Below are positions 10,422 to 19,212 of a stretch of DNA of 64,000 nucleotides, in pieces. The stretch lies in the NCBI RefSeq assembly GCF_009846755.1, contig NZ_AQOR01000024.1, positions 1 to 64,000 on the forward strand, in the 5' to 3' direction. The position numbers and the translations under genes were made by a program. Positions within the stretch are counted from its first letter, which is position 1; every line of letters begins with the position of its first letter. The notes below the pieces were generated by a model that saw only the letters and a list, made by a program, of their open reading frames with translations, did no database searches and was not told the DNA's origin. The stretch is from Alcanivorax sp. S71-1-4. Lineage in GTDB: Bacteria; Pseudomonadota; Gammaproteobacteria; Pseudomonadales; Alcanivoracaceae.

Positions 10422-13223
10422 TCAGAAATTCAGTGTCAGGCTGACGCGCGCGGTGCGGCCGGGCGCGGGCACCATGCCCAGGCTGAGCGCGTCGAGGTAG
10501 TACTGGTCGGTGACGTTGTCGAGATTGACATCGACACTCAGGGTGTCGCTGTGGCGCCAGGTGGCGTACAGGTCGAGCAGCTTGTATTCATGCCACGGCA
10601 CGGGCTGGTTGAAGCCGCGCGCGGTGTCGTCGTTGAACGGCGGCGTCGGCGTGCGCTGGCCCATGAAGGTACCGCGTGCACCGATATCCAGCCGCCGCTG
10701 GAACAGGCGTGTGCCGAGCGTGGCGCTGGCATGCCAGCGCGGCGGAATCATGTTGTTGAAATAGGAATTGGCGACGCCGTAATCGTTGCAGCGTTCGCGG
10801 CGGTAACTGCCGTAATGGCAGACTTCAATGTGGTGGTAATAGGTGCCGCTGATTTCGCCGTACACCGTGCCCATGTCGTATTCCAGCGACAGTTCGGTGC
10901 CATGCACCTCGACGCTGTCGATGTTGCGCATGACAAAAATCTGGCCGCCTTCCTCCCAGGCATTCGGCGAGGTACGTGTCAGGTAATCACGGGTGAGGTT
11001 CTGGAACCGGGCCAGCTTGGCCGCCAGCCGGTCACCGCGCAGCAGCACATCCTGTTGCAAGAGGTTGATGCCCAGCTCGCGGTTGATGGCATGCTCCGGT
11101 TGCAGCGGCACATCCAGCGCCGGCTCAACGGACCAGCCCTGCGTCGTCTCGAACAGGCTCGGCATGCGGAACGCTTCGGCATAACGCGCATAAAACTGCA
11201 CGCCGTTGAGCCAGGGTTCCCAGGCCAGGCTGACCACCGGCGCGCTGTCGCTGTTGCGGGTGCGGTAGCGAATCGGGTCGCACGCACCATCGCCGTCGTG
11301 GTCGACACAGAACACGCTTTCCACGTAGACGGTTTCAGCGCATTGCCCGTCGTCGTTATATTCCAGACACTCTTCACGCCCCTTCGGCACGATCAGCTTG
11401 TGGTCATCGGTTTCGGCGCGGGTATAACGCAGGCCGGCGTCCAGCGTGACCGAAGGCACCGGCTGCCAGTGCCAGTTGAAAAACAGGCCGAGTTCGTCAC
11501 GGTCGCCGATACGGCCGTAACCGGCGTTGCTGATCGGCGCGCCCTGGTCGTCGAGCGGCACATCGGTATCGATTTCTTCGCGCTGCAGTGTCAACCCGTA
11601 ACTCAGCGTGTGTTCGCCCCACCGGTACAGGCGTGTTTCGTTGCTGAGATCACCGCCGTAGCGGTCATACCGTTCCGGCGAAGGATCGCCCCCATAGGTG
11701 CCCTGCAGGTCCTCGGAATAGCTGCGGTTCACGCTGTTGGTGTGGGTATGCCAGAGGTTGAAGCGCAACTTCACCCAGTCCATGCCCAGCGGCTCCCACT
11801 GGTAACGGCTGGTATAGGTGTGCGCGGTCACGGTGCTGTCGGTGGTTTGCTTGATCTGGTCGAGCCAGATCAGTTGCGACGGCATCAGCTCGCCGTACTC
11901 ACTGTCGTAACGCTGGTAGCCCAGCTCCCAGCTCTGGCCCGCAGGCAAAAACAGATTGCTCTTGAGCAGCAGCGTGTTGCTTTCGTTGTTGCTGTTGACG
12001 ATGCGTTCTTCGGCGCGGAAACGCGCGATGCCGTTGCGCACGGCCGTCACTTCCGTATAGAAGGGCAGCGGCTTCTCGATCAGTTCCACTTCCGGCACCG
12101 GGCCATGCCGGCCTGCATAGTAGTTTCCCTGGCTGCGCTGCGCGTAGGCGGCGAGAATATCGAACGACTCAAACCGCTTGGCGATGGCAATGCTGCCAGC
12201 CCAACTGCGTAAATCGAGCATGCCAGGGCGATCCATCCCCTCGCTGGTCCCGAACGAATCCGGCAGCGCGTATTCCCCCTGGCACAGGCTCGCCACGGCA
12301 CAGTCCACGCGATACGTCCGCCCGGTGCCGTTCATGCCCGCTACCGTCCCCGGCCGGGGTGGCGCACTGCTGTTGCCCATCAGGCTGCCGCGCAGGCGAA
12401 CCCCCTGGTCCTTGCCCAGCGGAATCACATCGTTGGCACTGAGGGTGCGCATGCTGACCACCCCACCGACCGCCCCGGTGCCGTCGGCGGTCATCACCGG
12501 CCCTTTGCTGATGTCGATGCCGGCAATCAGATCCGGGTCCACGTAAGTGCGCGAAGACACCCCCGCATACCCCCGGTAGACCGTCGTTTCCTGCCGCGCA
12601 CCATCCACCAGTACCGGCACCCGGCTCTGCCCCTGCATGCCACGGATGTTCACATCCAGGCCGCCGCTGTTGCGGTTTTCACCCACCAGCACGCCCGGCG
12701 TGCCCTGGAAAATGTCGCCCACTGATGTGCCGCGAAAGCGCTCGATCTCCTGGCGGGTGATCACGTTGGCCGAGCCGGCAGTGCGGTAGACCTCGTCGCT
12801 GGGGCGGCTGGCGGCGCCCTGCACGCGGATCGCGTCCAGCGAGAGCGTGCTCCCGTCCGGCGCCGGTGCGGCGCGTACAAAACGCACCAGCACCCGGCCC
12901 TGCTGCGTCTGGATGTGGTAGTGCGTCCCGGTCCCCGCCAGCAGGGCATCCAGGCCGGCTTCCAGCGAATACTGACCGGACAGGGGGTTACCGCGCAGGT
13001 CCGACAGCGAGGCGTCGACGAACACTTCCACCCCGGCCTGTTCGGCGAATATCAGCACCGCGCTGTCCAGCGGCAGCGCCGGTATCTCGAAGTGGCGCGC
13101 CGCCGGCACCGACTGCGCCAACGCCGCCCCCCAGCACAACCCGCACCACAGGCCCAGCAGATACCGGACAAGCAGATACCGGACAGGCATCCGGCGGCGG
13201 ACCAGGCAAGCAAAATCAGGCAT
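10422..13223 (-). CDS. TonB-dependent receptor with N-terminal STN signalling domain, HasR-like
   Basis: Outer-membrane receptor of 933 aa. After the signal peptide comes a secretin/TonB N-terminal (STN) domain (about residues 43-115: PALPLDSAVLIFAEQAGVEV, then LSGQYSLEAGLDALLAGTG). This is the module that touches a FecR-type anti-sigma factor. The plug domain has VITRQEIERF and IRGMQGQSRVPVLVDGARQ, the pattern of hemoglobin/heme receptors such as HasR. The beta barrel includes an FRAP-like motif (YAEAFRMPSLFE) and ends in an aromatic Phe. The start at 13223 has GGAG 5 bp upstream. It is divergent from the sigma and anti-sigma genes and followed by the PKD lipoprotein. Ligand assignment (heme or hemoprotein) rests on family resemblance. 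Confidence 0.9.
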   Translation of the reverse strand: MPDFACLVRRRMPVRYLLVRYLLGLWCGLCWGAALAQSVPAARHFEIPALPLDSAVLIFAEQAGVEVFVDASLSDLRGNPLSGQYSLEAGLDALLAGTGTHYHIQTQQGRVLVRFVRAAPAPDGSTLSLDAIRVQGAASRPSDEVYRTAGSANVITRQEIERFRGTSVGDIFQGTPGVLVGENRNSGGLDVNIRGMQGQSRVPVLVDGARQETTVYRGYAGVSSRTYVDPDLIAGIDISKGPVMTADGTGAVGGVVSMRTLSANDVIPLGKDQGVRLRGSLMGNSSAPPRPGTVAGMNGTGRTYRVDCAVASLCQGEYALPDSFGTSEGMDRPGMLDLRSWAGSIAIAKRFESFDILAAYAQRSQGNYYAGRHGPVPEVELIEKPLPFYTEVTAVRNGIARFRAEERIVNSNNESNTLLLKSNLFLPAGQSWELGYQRYDSEYGELMPSQLIWLDQIKQTTDSTVTAHTYTSRYQWEPLGMDWVKLRFNLWHTHTNSVNRSYSEDLQGTYGGDPSPERYDRYGGDLSNETRLYRWGEHTLSYGLTLQREEIDTDVPLDDQGAPISNAGYGRIGDRDELGLFFNWHWQPVPSVTLDAGLRYTRAETDDHKLIVPKGREECLEYNDDGQCAETVYVESVFCVDHDGDGACDPIRYRTRNSDSAPVVSLAWEPWLNGVQFYARYAEAFRMPSLFETTQGWSVEPALDVPLQPEHAINRELGINLLQQDVLLRGDRLAAKLARFQNLTRDYLTRTSPNAWEEGGQIFVMRNIDSVEVHGTELSLEYDMGTVYGEISGTYYHHIEVCHYGSYRRERCNDYGVANSYFNNMIPPRWHASATLGTRLFQRRLDIGARGTFMGQRTPTPPFNDDTARGFNQPVPWHEYKLLDLYATWRHSDTLSVDVNLDNVTDQYYLDALSLGMVPAPGRTARVSLTLNF

Positions 13224-13249
13224 GAAAACTCCGTTCCCGGTTTGTTTTT

Positions 13250-13268
13250 GCGAATAAATTGCATTCGC
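13250..13268 (-). promoter_or_regulatory. Possible Fur-like dyad upstream of the TonB receptor
   Basis: A perfect dyad GCGAAT-N7-ATTCGC lies 27 bp upstream of the receptor start. The outer hexamers fit the GNNAAT...ATTNNC part of a Fur box; the centre does not match well. Confidence 0.4.
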
Positions 13269-13353
13269 ATCACTGAGAACGGTGCAGCAGGAAAAAACCG
13301 GTAAGAACTTTTTGGAATATGAAGCGGCGACTCATATACACCACATCATGATT

Positions 13354-13372
13354 GCAAATGACAATCACTCTC
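13354..13372 (+). promoter_or_regulatory. Fur box at the start of the sigma factor gene
   Basis: GCAAATGACAATCACTCTC matches 14 of 19 positions of the Fur consensus. It overlaps the first ATG of the FecI-type gene, as expected for iron-repressed sigma factors. A real promoter here would place the transcript start close to, or inside, the annotated N-terminus. Confidence 0.75.
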
Positions 13373-13906
13373 ACTAATCTGGTCCGCGTACTCACCCGGA
13401 CCCCCACACCTGTGCTTGAAGAGCTGTTCCGACAATATTCGGGCAAGTTGCGTCATCACCTGCTGCGCAAGACCAACGACCCCGAACTGGCCGCCGACCT
13501 GGCGCAGGAGGCGTTTGCCCGCATTGCCCGGATGGATGGCCTGGAGCGCATTGCCAACCGCCCTTCCTACCTGTTCCGCACCGCCAACAACCTGCTGGTG
13601 GACCACCTGCGTACCGCGCGCGAACGCACCACGGCCGTCACCGCGCCCGAGACACTGGAATACGTGGAGGATCAGCGCGACGGCCCGGAATCCCTGGCCC
13701 AACGGGAGGTGGATATGGCCAAACTCAGGGCTATACTGCTCGCCCTGCCGCCGCGAACGCGGGCCGTGTTCCAGCTCTGCCGGCTGCAGGAGCGCACCCA
13801 CGAAGAAGCCGCCGCACACCTGGGCATGTCCGTCAGCGCCGTGCAGAAAAACCTGGCACGGGCCCTGGCGGCCATCACCAGTACACTCGGGGATGCGCGC
13901 CCATGA
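13358..13906 (+). CDS. FecI-type ECF RNA polymerase sigma factor
   Basis: Extracytoplasmic-function sigma factor of about 182 aa. Sigma region 2 runs from ELFRQYSGKLRHHLL to RPSYLFRTANNLLVDHLR (with DLAQEAFARI). Region 4 is LPPRTRAVFQLCRLQERTHEEAAAHLGMS and following. It belongs to the iron-starvation FecI/PvdS/HasI group. The N-terminal start is uncertain: ATG 13358 lies inside the Fur box, a TTG at 13352 extends it by two codons, and a GTG near 13413 would begin right at the sigma domain. It overlaps the fecR-like gene by 4 bp (ATGA), so the two are translationally coupled. It should activate the divergent receptor operon. Confidence 0.9.
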   Translation: MTITLTNLVRVLTRTPTPVLEELFRQYSGKLRHHLLRKTNDPELAADLAQEAFARIARMDGLERIANRPSYLFRTANNLLVDHLRTARERTTAVTAPETLEYVEDQRDGPESLAQREVDMAKLRAILLALPPRTRAVFQLCRLQERTHEEAAAHLGMSVSAVQKNLARALAAITSTLGDARP

Positions 13907-14886
13907 CAGGACGTCCCGTATCAGGGTGGGCCATGCACGAGCCAAACCGACAACCCGATCTGCTTGAGCGCCAGGCCGCCGAATGGGTGGTACGCCTGCA
14001 ACGCGCAGACCTCCCGCCCGCCGAACGCGCGCGCCTGACGCGCTGGCTGGCGCAGAGCCCGCGCCATGCCGCCGCCTATGACCGCGCCCGTCAGGCCTGG
14101 CAGCTCAGCGGCGCCCTGCGTGACGACCCGCTGTTTACCGCACCGGTCCCCCGGGCCAGCGCCGTGCGCCGCTACCAGCCTCTGTGGCTGGCCGCCTGCC
14201 TGATGCTGGCCGTTACACTGGGCTGGCAGACCCACTGGTGGCAGCCGCTGCACAGCGACTTCCGCACCGCCGCCGGAGAGATCCGCACCGTGACGCTGCC
14301 GGATGGCAGTGAAGTGACCCTGGGCGGCGCCACCGCGCTGCGGCTCGTCTACACCGACAGCGAACGACGCGTGGCGCTGCTGCACGGCGAAGCCATTTTC
14401 CATCCCAGCCCGCGCGCTGGCAGCGAAACCCGCCCGTTCGTGGTGGACACCGCCGGCACGCTCAGCCAGGCACTGGGCACCCGGTATCTGGTGCGGCAAC
14501 TGGACGACCAGCACGGCTGGGCCGGCGTACTGGAACACAGCATTCAGGTCTTCCACGCCACCGATGAGCGTCATGCACTGACACTCGCGGCAGGGGAAAG
14601 CGCCCGGTTCAGCCCCGAGGCCATCGACCGCAGCCCCCTGGACCCGCAACAGGAAGCGGCCTGGAGCCGTGGCATGCTGATGTTCCGCCAGCAACCGCTC
14701 AGCGAGGTGACCGCCCGGCTGCGGCAGTACGGTGCCCCCCGCACCCTGATCCTGAACCCGGCGGTGGCCAGAACGCCGGTGACTGCCGTCTTCCGGCTCG
14801 ACAACCTCCAGCAGGCCCTGCCCACCCTGCGCCAGGAACTGGCCCTGCGCAGTCTGCAACTGCCGGGCACGCTGGTGGTCTACTGA
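13903..14886 (+). CDS. FecR-family anti-sigma factor / sigma regulator
   Basis: Single-pass inner-membrane protein of 327 aa that relays the receptor's signal to the sigma factor. The N-terminal cytoplasmic DUF4880-type segment (AAEWVVRLQRADLPPAERARLTRWL) binds the sigma factor. One transmembrane helix spans about residues 92-109. The periplasmic FecR domain carries TAAGEIRTVTLPDGSEVTLGGAT (written in two parts: TAAGEIRTVTLPDG and SEVTLGGAT). The C-terminal STN-like part should contact the receptor. ATG 13903 overlaps the sigma stop; Met11 (13933) is an alternative start. Together with the receptor it forms a classic cell-surface signalling circuit. Confidence 0.93.
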   Translation: MTGRPVSGWAMHEPNRQPDLLERQAAEWVVRLQRADLPPAERARLTRWLAQSPRHAAAYDRARQAWQLSGALRDDPLFTAPVPRASAVRRYQPLWLAACLMLAVTLGWQTHWWQPLHSDFRTAAGEIRTVTLPDGSEVTLGGATALRLVYTDSERRVALLHGEAIFHPSPRAGSETRPFVVDTAGTLSQALGTRYLVRQLDDQHGWAGVLEHSIQVFHATDERHALTLAAGESARFSPEAIDRSPLDPQQEAAWSRGMLMFRQQPLSEVTARLRQYGAPRTLILNPAVARTPVTAVFRLDNLQQALPTLRQELALRSLQLPGTLVVY

Positions 14887-14953
14887 GAAGCTGATTGCGG
14901 TGCGCCGGCGCAAGCCCTAGCATTCCAGCTCAGCCCCACCTCACAGGCTTGCC

Positions 14954-15346
14954 ATGCAACGCTTTGCCCCAGCACCGCTTCCCGACGCCCGGCCAGGTCA
15001 CTGGCTGGCGGCGCTGGTACTGCTGCTGTGCGCAACGCTGACCAATCAATGGCCTGCGCAATGGAGTGTGGCGCTGCCGGACGCCGACGGCCCGCGCAGT
15101 GAACAGCATCACCAGAGCGCCGGCACGGCGCTGCTGCGCACCACGCAGGCGCTGTGGCCCGCCGGTGATGACCACAGCCTCGACGGCGGCAGCGCCGAAC
15201 CCGGCCCGCAGGCTTTCATCGCGGCCCTGCTGCCGGCTCCCCGGCCAGCCCTCGCCTTGCGGGCACAGCCGGTGGCCGCCGCCCACAACGCCCAGGCGCT
15301 GGGCAAGGGCCCGCGCCATCCACACGCCCCGCCTGTTCTGTCCTGA
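14954..15346 (+). CDS. Small hypothetical protein with one membrane segment
   Basis: ORF of 130 aa with a hydrophobic stretch (HWLAALVLLLCATLTN, residues 16-31), then a Pro/Ala/His-rich tail of low complexity. It sits 67 bp after the fecR-like gene and 76 bp before the secD-secF fusion, on the same strand. The ribosome site is weak. It could be a small periplasmic or membrane accessory of the heme operon, or not a gene at all. No family recognised. Confidence 0.45.
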   Translation: MQRFAPAPLPDARPGHWLAALVLLLCATLTNQWPAQWSVALPDADGPRSEQHHQSAGTALLRTTQALWPAGDDHSLDGGSAEPGPQAFIAALLPAPRPALALRAQPVAAAHNAQALGKGPRHPHAPPVLS

Positions 15347-15422
15347 TCCCTGCTGAACCCGTCCCGGCAGCGCCTTGCAATGCCTGCCCGGGCCGTCCGC
15401 ATACCCGACAGAGACAGACGCA

Positions 15423-17966
15423 ATGCAAACGAATTTCCGTACCCGCGCGGTGGTGTATGCCATCGTGATCCTGCTCGGCCTGCTGGCCGCGCTGCCAAAC
15501 GTGCTGCCCCAACGCACCCTGGAGAAACTGCCGGACTGGTATGCCGCCAGCCACCTCACCCTTGGCCTGGACCTGCGCGGCGGCTCGCACCTGCTGCTGG
15601 AAGTCGATACCGACGATCTGGTCAATGAGCGCACGCTGCAACTGGGCGAAACGCTGGGCCGCCTGCTGCACGAGGAGGGCATCCGTGCCGGCCAGCCGTC
15701 GCCGGTGGATACTGGCGTGCGACTGATCATTCGCGACCCCGCGCAACTGGAGAAAGCGAAAGCACTCGCCCATCAGGCGATTCGCGACGACAGCGAGGGC
15801 CGCGCCAGCCACTTCAGCGTCAGCACCGAGCGCAACGCACTGCTGCTGACACCCAACGCCAATCTGCGCAACGTGCTGACCGATGACGCCGTGGAACGCA
15901 GCCTGGAAGTGGTGCGCCGGCGCATGGATGAAACCGGCGTGGTCGAACCGCTGATTACCCGTCAGGGCAACACTGGCGTGCTGGTGCAATTGCCCGGCGT
16001 CGAAGATCCCGGCCGCATCAAGACATTGCTGGGCCGCACCGCGCGACTCACCTTCCATCTGGTCACGGACAGCCAGGACAGCGCCGCGACGGCCACCGTG
16101 CCCGGTCCCGAAGGCGAACAGTACACGCTGACCCGCACGCCGCTGCTGGAAGGCGGCCACCTGACCGACGCGCGCATGGCATTCGACCAGCGTACCGGCG
16201 AGCCCGTGGTGAATTTCAAACTGAACAAACAAGGCGCGGAACGCTTCGGCGCCATCACCCGCGACAACGTAGGCCGCCCGTTTGCCGTGGTGCTCGATGG
16301 CAAAGTGATCACCGCGCCGGTGATTCGCACGCCCATCACCGGCGGCGCCGGCCAGATCAGCGGCGGTTTCACCAGCACCGACGCCACGGACCTGGCTCTG
16401 CTGCTGCGCGCCGGTGCGCTGCCCGCCCCCCTGCATGTGGTAGAAGAACGCACCGTCGGCCCGGAGCTGGGCGGCGACTCGATCCGCATGGGTGTCACCA
16501 CCGGCCTGATCGGCGCCGCGCTGGTGCTGGCCTTCATGTTCGGTGTCTACCGCCGCTGGGGGCTGATCGCCAACACCGCGCTGGTGATCAATATCGGGCT
16601 GGTGATCGGCATTCTGGGTGCCCTCGGTGCCACATTGACGCTGCCCGGCATCGCCGGCCTGATCCTGACCGTCGGCATGGCAGTGGATGCCAACATCCTC
16701 ATCAACGAACGCATCCGCGAGGAAACCCGGCGCGGCAAGAGCGCGGCCGCCGCCTTGCAGGCCGGCTTCGACCGCGCCTACAGCACCATCCTCGATTCCA
16801 ACATCACCACGCTGATTGCCGTGGGCCTGCTGTTCAGTTTTGGCTCCGGCCCGGTACGCGGCTTTGCCGTGACCATGGCCGTGGGCCTGCTGGTGTCGCT
16901 GTTCACCGCCGCGGCCTTCACCCGGCTGGTGATGGAATGGCGGGTGCGCCACCTGCGGCGGCAACCGCTGGTGATTCCCGGCCTGGGTTTCATCGACCGT
17001 TTCACCGGCGGCGCGCCGATCCGTTTCATGAACGTCCGCAGCATGGGGCTGGCCCTCTCCGCCGTGTTGTCGCTGGCGTCCATCGGGCTGCTGTTCACGC
17101 CGGGGCTGACCGAGGGTATCGATTTCCGCGGCGGCACGGCGGTCGAGGTGCAGACCGGCAACGACACGTCCATCGAAGCATTGCGCACCACACTGCAACA
17201 GGGCGAAGGGCTGCACGATGTCGCCATCCAGCAGTTCGGCAAGGACGGGCATTTCCTGGTGCGCCTGCCCGCCGCACCGGATGCCGCCACCACCAGCGCC
17301 CAGGTCGATGAAGTGCGCGCCACCGTGCGCGAGATCGCACCGGACGCCAGCTTCCCGCGCGTGGACGTGGTCGGCCCCAGCGTCAGCAGCCAGTTTATCG
17401 AGGGCAGTATTCTCGCCGTGCTGCTGGCCGGCGCCGGCATGTTCTTCTATCTGCGTTTCCGCTTTGAGCCCTGGTTCGCCATCGGCGCCATGACCACCCT
17501 GGCCCTGGACCTGACCAAGACACTGGGTTTCTTCGCCCTTACCGGTATCGAGTTCAACCTCACCGCCATCGCCGCCCTGCTGACACTGATCGGCTACTCG
17601 GTGAACGACAAGGTGGTGGTGTTCGACCGCATGCGCGAAAACCAGCGCCTGCATCCGGACATGCCGATGCGCGAGCTGATCAACCGCAGCCTGACCTCGA
17701 CCCTGACCCGGACGCTGTTCACGTCCGTCACGACGTTCCTCGCGATCCTGCCCATGGGCCTGGCTGGCGGCGACGCGGTGGCCAGCTTCGCGCTGCCCTT
17801 GCTGTTCGGCATCGTGGTCGGCACCAGTTCGTCGATTTTCATCGCCGCACCGATGGTGTTGATCCTCGGTAGCCGGATGATGCGCAAGCGCGCGGAGGAA
17901 GACGCGCGCAAAGCCAGCCTGCCGGCAGCGGAACGAGCGTTCATGGCCGACCCCGACCGGCCGTAA
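15423..17966 (+). CDS. secDF: Fused SecD-SecF protein-export membrane protein
   Basis: Polytopic inner-membrane protein of 847 aa combining SecD and SecF, the RND-type subunits that use proton motive force to pull exported proteins through SecYEG. The SecD half starts with one membrane helix and the D1 motif GLDLRGGSHLLLE (about 48-60). It then has the P1 region and the transmembrane bundle with GMAVDANILINERIREE. The SecF half begins near 545, with GIDFRGG at 565-571, and ends with GYSVNDKVVVFDRMRE. It is shorter than separate SecD plus SecF combined. Gammaproteobacteria normally encode separate secD and secF beside yajC/tgt, so this is probably an accessory copy. The ATG at 15423 was chosen because the 16-codon upstream extension lacks membrane-protein character. 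Confidence 0.92.
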   Translation: MQTNFRTRAVVYAIVILLGLLAALPNVLPQRTLEKLPDWYAASHLTLGLDLRGGSHLLLEVDTDDLVNERTLQLGETLGRLLHEEGIRAGQPSPVDTGVRLIIRDPAQLEKAKALAHQAIRDDSEGRASHFSVSTERNALLLTPNANLRNVLTDDAVERSLEVVRRRMDETGVVEPLITRQGNTGVLVQLPGVEDPGRIKTLLGRTARLTFHLVTDSQDSAATATVPGPEGEQYTLTRTPLLEGGHLTDARMAFDQRTGEPVVNFKLNKQGAERFGAITRDNVGRPFAVVLDGKVITAPVIRTPITGGAGQISGGFTSTDATDLALLLRAGALPAPLHVVEERTVGPELGGDSIRMGVTTGLIGAALVLAFMFGVYRRWGLIANTALVINIGLVIGILGALGATLTLPGIAGLILTVGMAVDANILINERIREETRRGKSAAAALQAGFDRAYSTILDSNITTLIAVGLLFSFGSGPVRGFAVTMAVGLLVSLFTAAAFTRLVMEWRVRHLRRQPLVIPGLGFIDRFTGGAPIRFMNVRSMGLALSAVLSLASIGLLFTPGLTEGIDFRGGTAVEVQTGNDTSIEALRTTLQQGEGLHDVAIQQFGKDGHFLVRLPAAPDAATTSAQVDEVRATVREIAPDASFPRVDVVGPSVSSQFIEGSILAVLLAGAGMFFYLRFRFEPWFAIGAMTTLALDLTKTLGFFALTGIEFNLTAIAALLTLIGYSVNDKVVVFDRMRENQRLHPDMPMRELINRSLTSTLTRTLFTSVTTFLAILPMGLAGGDAVASFALPLLFGIVVGTSSSIFIAAPMVLILGSRMMRKRAEEDARKASLPAAERAFMADPDRP

Positions 17967-18028
17967 TCCCGCTTGCAGCGGGGCACCAATGCAGTAGATT
18001 ATGCCCCGCTGTCACCCCGGAGCCGGAC

Positions 18029-18568
18029 ATGAAAAACCTGGAACACCGCCTGGAAGCCATGATCTTTGCCAGCCGCTGGCTGCTGGCCCCGTTCTTCGTC
18101 GGCCTGATCCTGGCCATCCTGGTACTGCTGGCGAAGTTCGCCAAAGAACTGTATTCGCTGGTCGCGGACGTGTTCAGCCCGTCTTCCCATGACGCCGTCA
18201 TTTCGATCCTGACGTTGGTGGACACCGCCTTGATCGCCAGCCTGCTGCTGATCATCATCTTCAGCGGCTACGAGAACTTCGTCTCCAAGATCGGCGTCGG
18301 CGACCACGAAGACCGGCCGGCCTGGATGGGCAAAGTCGGTTTCTCCGACCTGAAGATCAAACTGATCGGCGCCATCGTGGCGATTTCAGCCGTGGAATTG
18401 TTGAAGGCATTCCTGACCAGCACGCAATACACCAACGAACAACTGGCGTGGAAAGTCGCCATTCACTTCACCTTCGTGATGTCCGGTGTGCTGTTCGCTG
18501 TGACCGACTGGATAGTGGAAGGGCGCAAGAACAAGGCCGAACAGGCGAAAAAAATCAAAGACATATAA
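18029..18568 (+). CDS. YqhA/UPF0114 family membrane protein
   Basis: Protein of 179 aa with three or four transmembrane helices. It matches the YqhA (TIGR00645-type) pattern: EHRLEAMIFASRWLLAPFFVGL at the N-terminus (first part FASRWLLAPFFVGL), then SGYENFVSKIG, DLKIKLIGAIVAISAVELLKAF, and a Lys-rich tail. The function of this family is not established. It lies 62 bp after secDF on the same strand and has its own plausible ribosome site (CCGGAG upstream of the ATG). Confidence 0.88.
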   Translation: MKNLEHRLEAMIFASRWLLAPFFVGLILAILVLLAKFAKELYSLVADVFSPSSHDAVISILTLVDTALIASLLLIIIFSGYENFVSKIGVGDHEDRPAWMGKVGFSDLKIKLIGAIVAISAVELLKAFLTSTQYTNEQLAWKVAIHFTFVMSGVLFAVTDWIVEGRKNKAEQAKKIKDI

Positions 18569-18707
18569 TGTGCGGCAGCGGCAATCTGCTCTGCCGCGCC
18601 GCCTCCGGCGGGCAAGCCAGCTAAAAGCTGCTTTTCAAATCGGCATATTGATCAATATTCTGAGCAGGCCAAGGATGAAGCTTCGATAACAAATGGAGCT
18701 TGTTGAA

Positions 18708-19148
18708 ATGAATAGCGGCCTGAATAAAAAAATCATACTTCCCGGCATAATCACCCTGGCACTATCAGCACACACCTACGCGGACACAGCGACCGGTCCC
18801 GCCATCGTTATCGTGCCACCACTCCCGCCAATAAACTGCACGCTGACCATTGAATTTGATTTCAGTGTTCCACCCCCAGCGTATTCACTGCACATCTACT
18901 CAGCACTCTTTTTTGGTGCGCCAACCTGCAGTTTTGTCTCAACATCCGGCTTTCCATGGTATGGCTCTGTCTCCACCGGCGCCTGGCCAGAACCGTTCAA
19001 TATATTCACGACGTTCAGTGCGGCATCCAGCAGTTGTGGAGGTTATGCAAACTACGAAGTGGACCCTTCGGCGGGAACCATTTCAATCAACGGCGCACTT
19101 CCCTGCTCCAGCGGTCCGGGGGAGATTTACGCTGACCTGACGTACTAA
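18708..19148 (+). CDS. Small secreted four-cysteine protein, unknown
   Basis: Protein of 146 aa with a signal peptide (KKIILPGIITLALSAHTYA). The mature part is rich in Ser, Pro, Phe and Tyr and has four cysteines (NCTL, TCSF, SCGG, PCSS), enough for two disulfides. A beta-rich extracellular domain is likely. ATG 18708 was chosen because GGAG lies 9 bp upstream; the ATG at 18693 has no ribosome site. Codon usage is visibly more A/T-rich than in the flanking genes, hinting at transfer or relaxed selection. A strong terminator follows directly. Family not recognised. Confidence 0.65.
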   Translation: MNSGLNKKIILPGIITLALSAHTYADTATGPAIVIVPPLPPINCTLTIEFDFSVPPPAYSLHIYSALFFGAPTCSFVSTSGFPWYGSVSTGAWPEPFNIFTTFSAASSSCGGYANYEVDPSAGTISINGALPCSSGPGEIYADLTY

Positions 19149-19166
19149 ATCCTGTATCACGCCCAC

Positions 19167-19197
19167 AAAAAAGGGAGCCTTGTGTGGCTCCCTTTTT
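19167..19197. terminator. Bidirectional terminator between the secreted protein and leuA
   Basis: A perfect 7-bp stem GGGAGCC / GGCTCCC with loop TTGTGT is flanked by AAAAAA on the left and TTTTT on the right. It can therefore terminate transcription from both convergent genes. Confidence 0.92.
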
Positions 19198-19212
19198 CAT
19201 AGCGCGCAAAGA

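Noticed and set aside
10371-12212. Long plus-strand open frame opposite the TonB receptor
   Set aside because: Shadow of the receptor gene; the receptor's plug and barrel motifs are continuous on the minus strand.
15216-17654. Long minus-strand open frame (over 800 codons) opposite secDF
   Set aside because: It is the shadow of a GC-rich coding sequence; its translation is low-complexity (Gln/Ala/Gly/His) and lacks domains, while the plus strand encodes clear SecD and SecF motifs.
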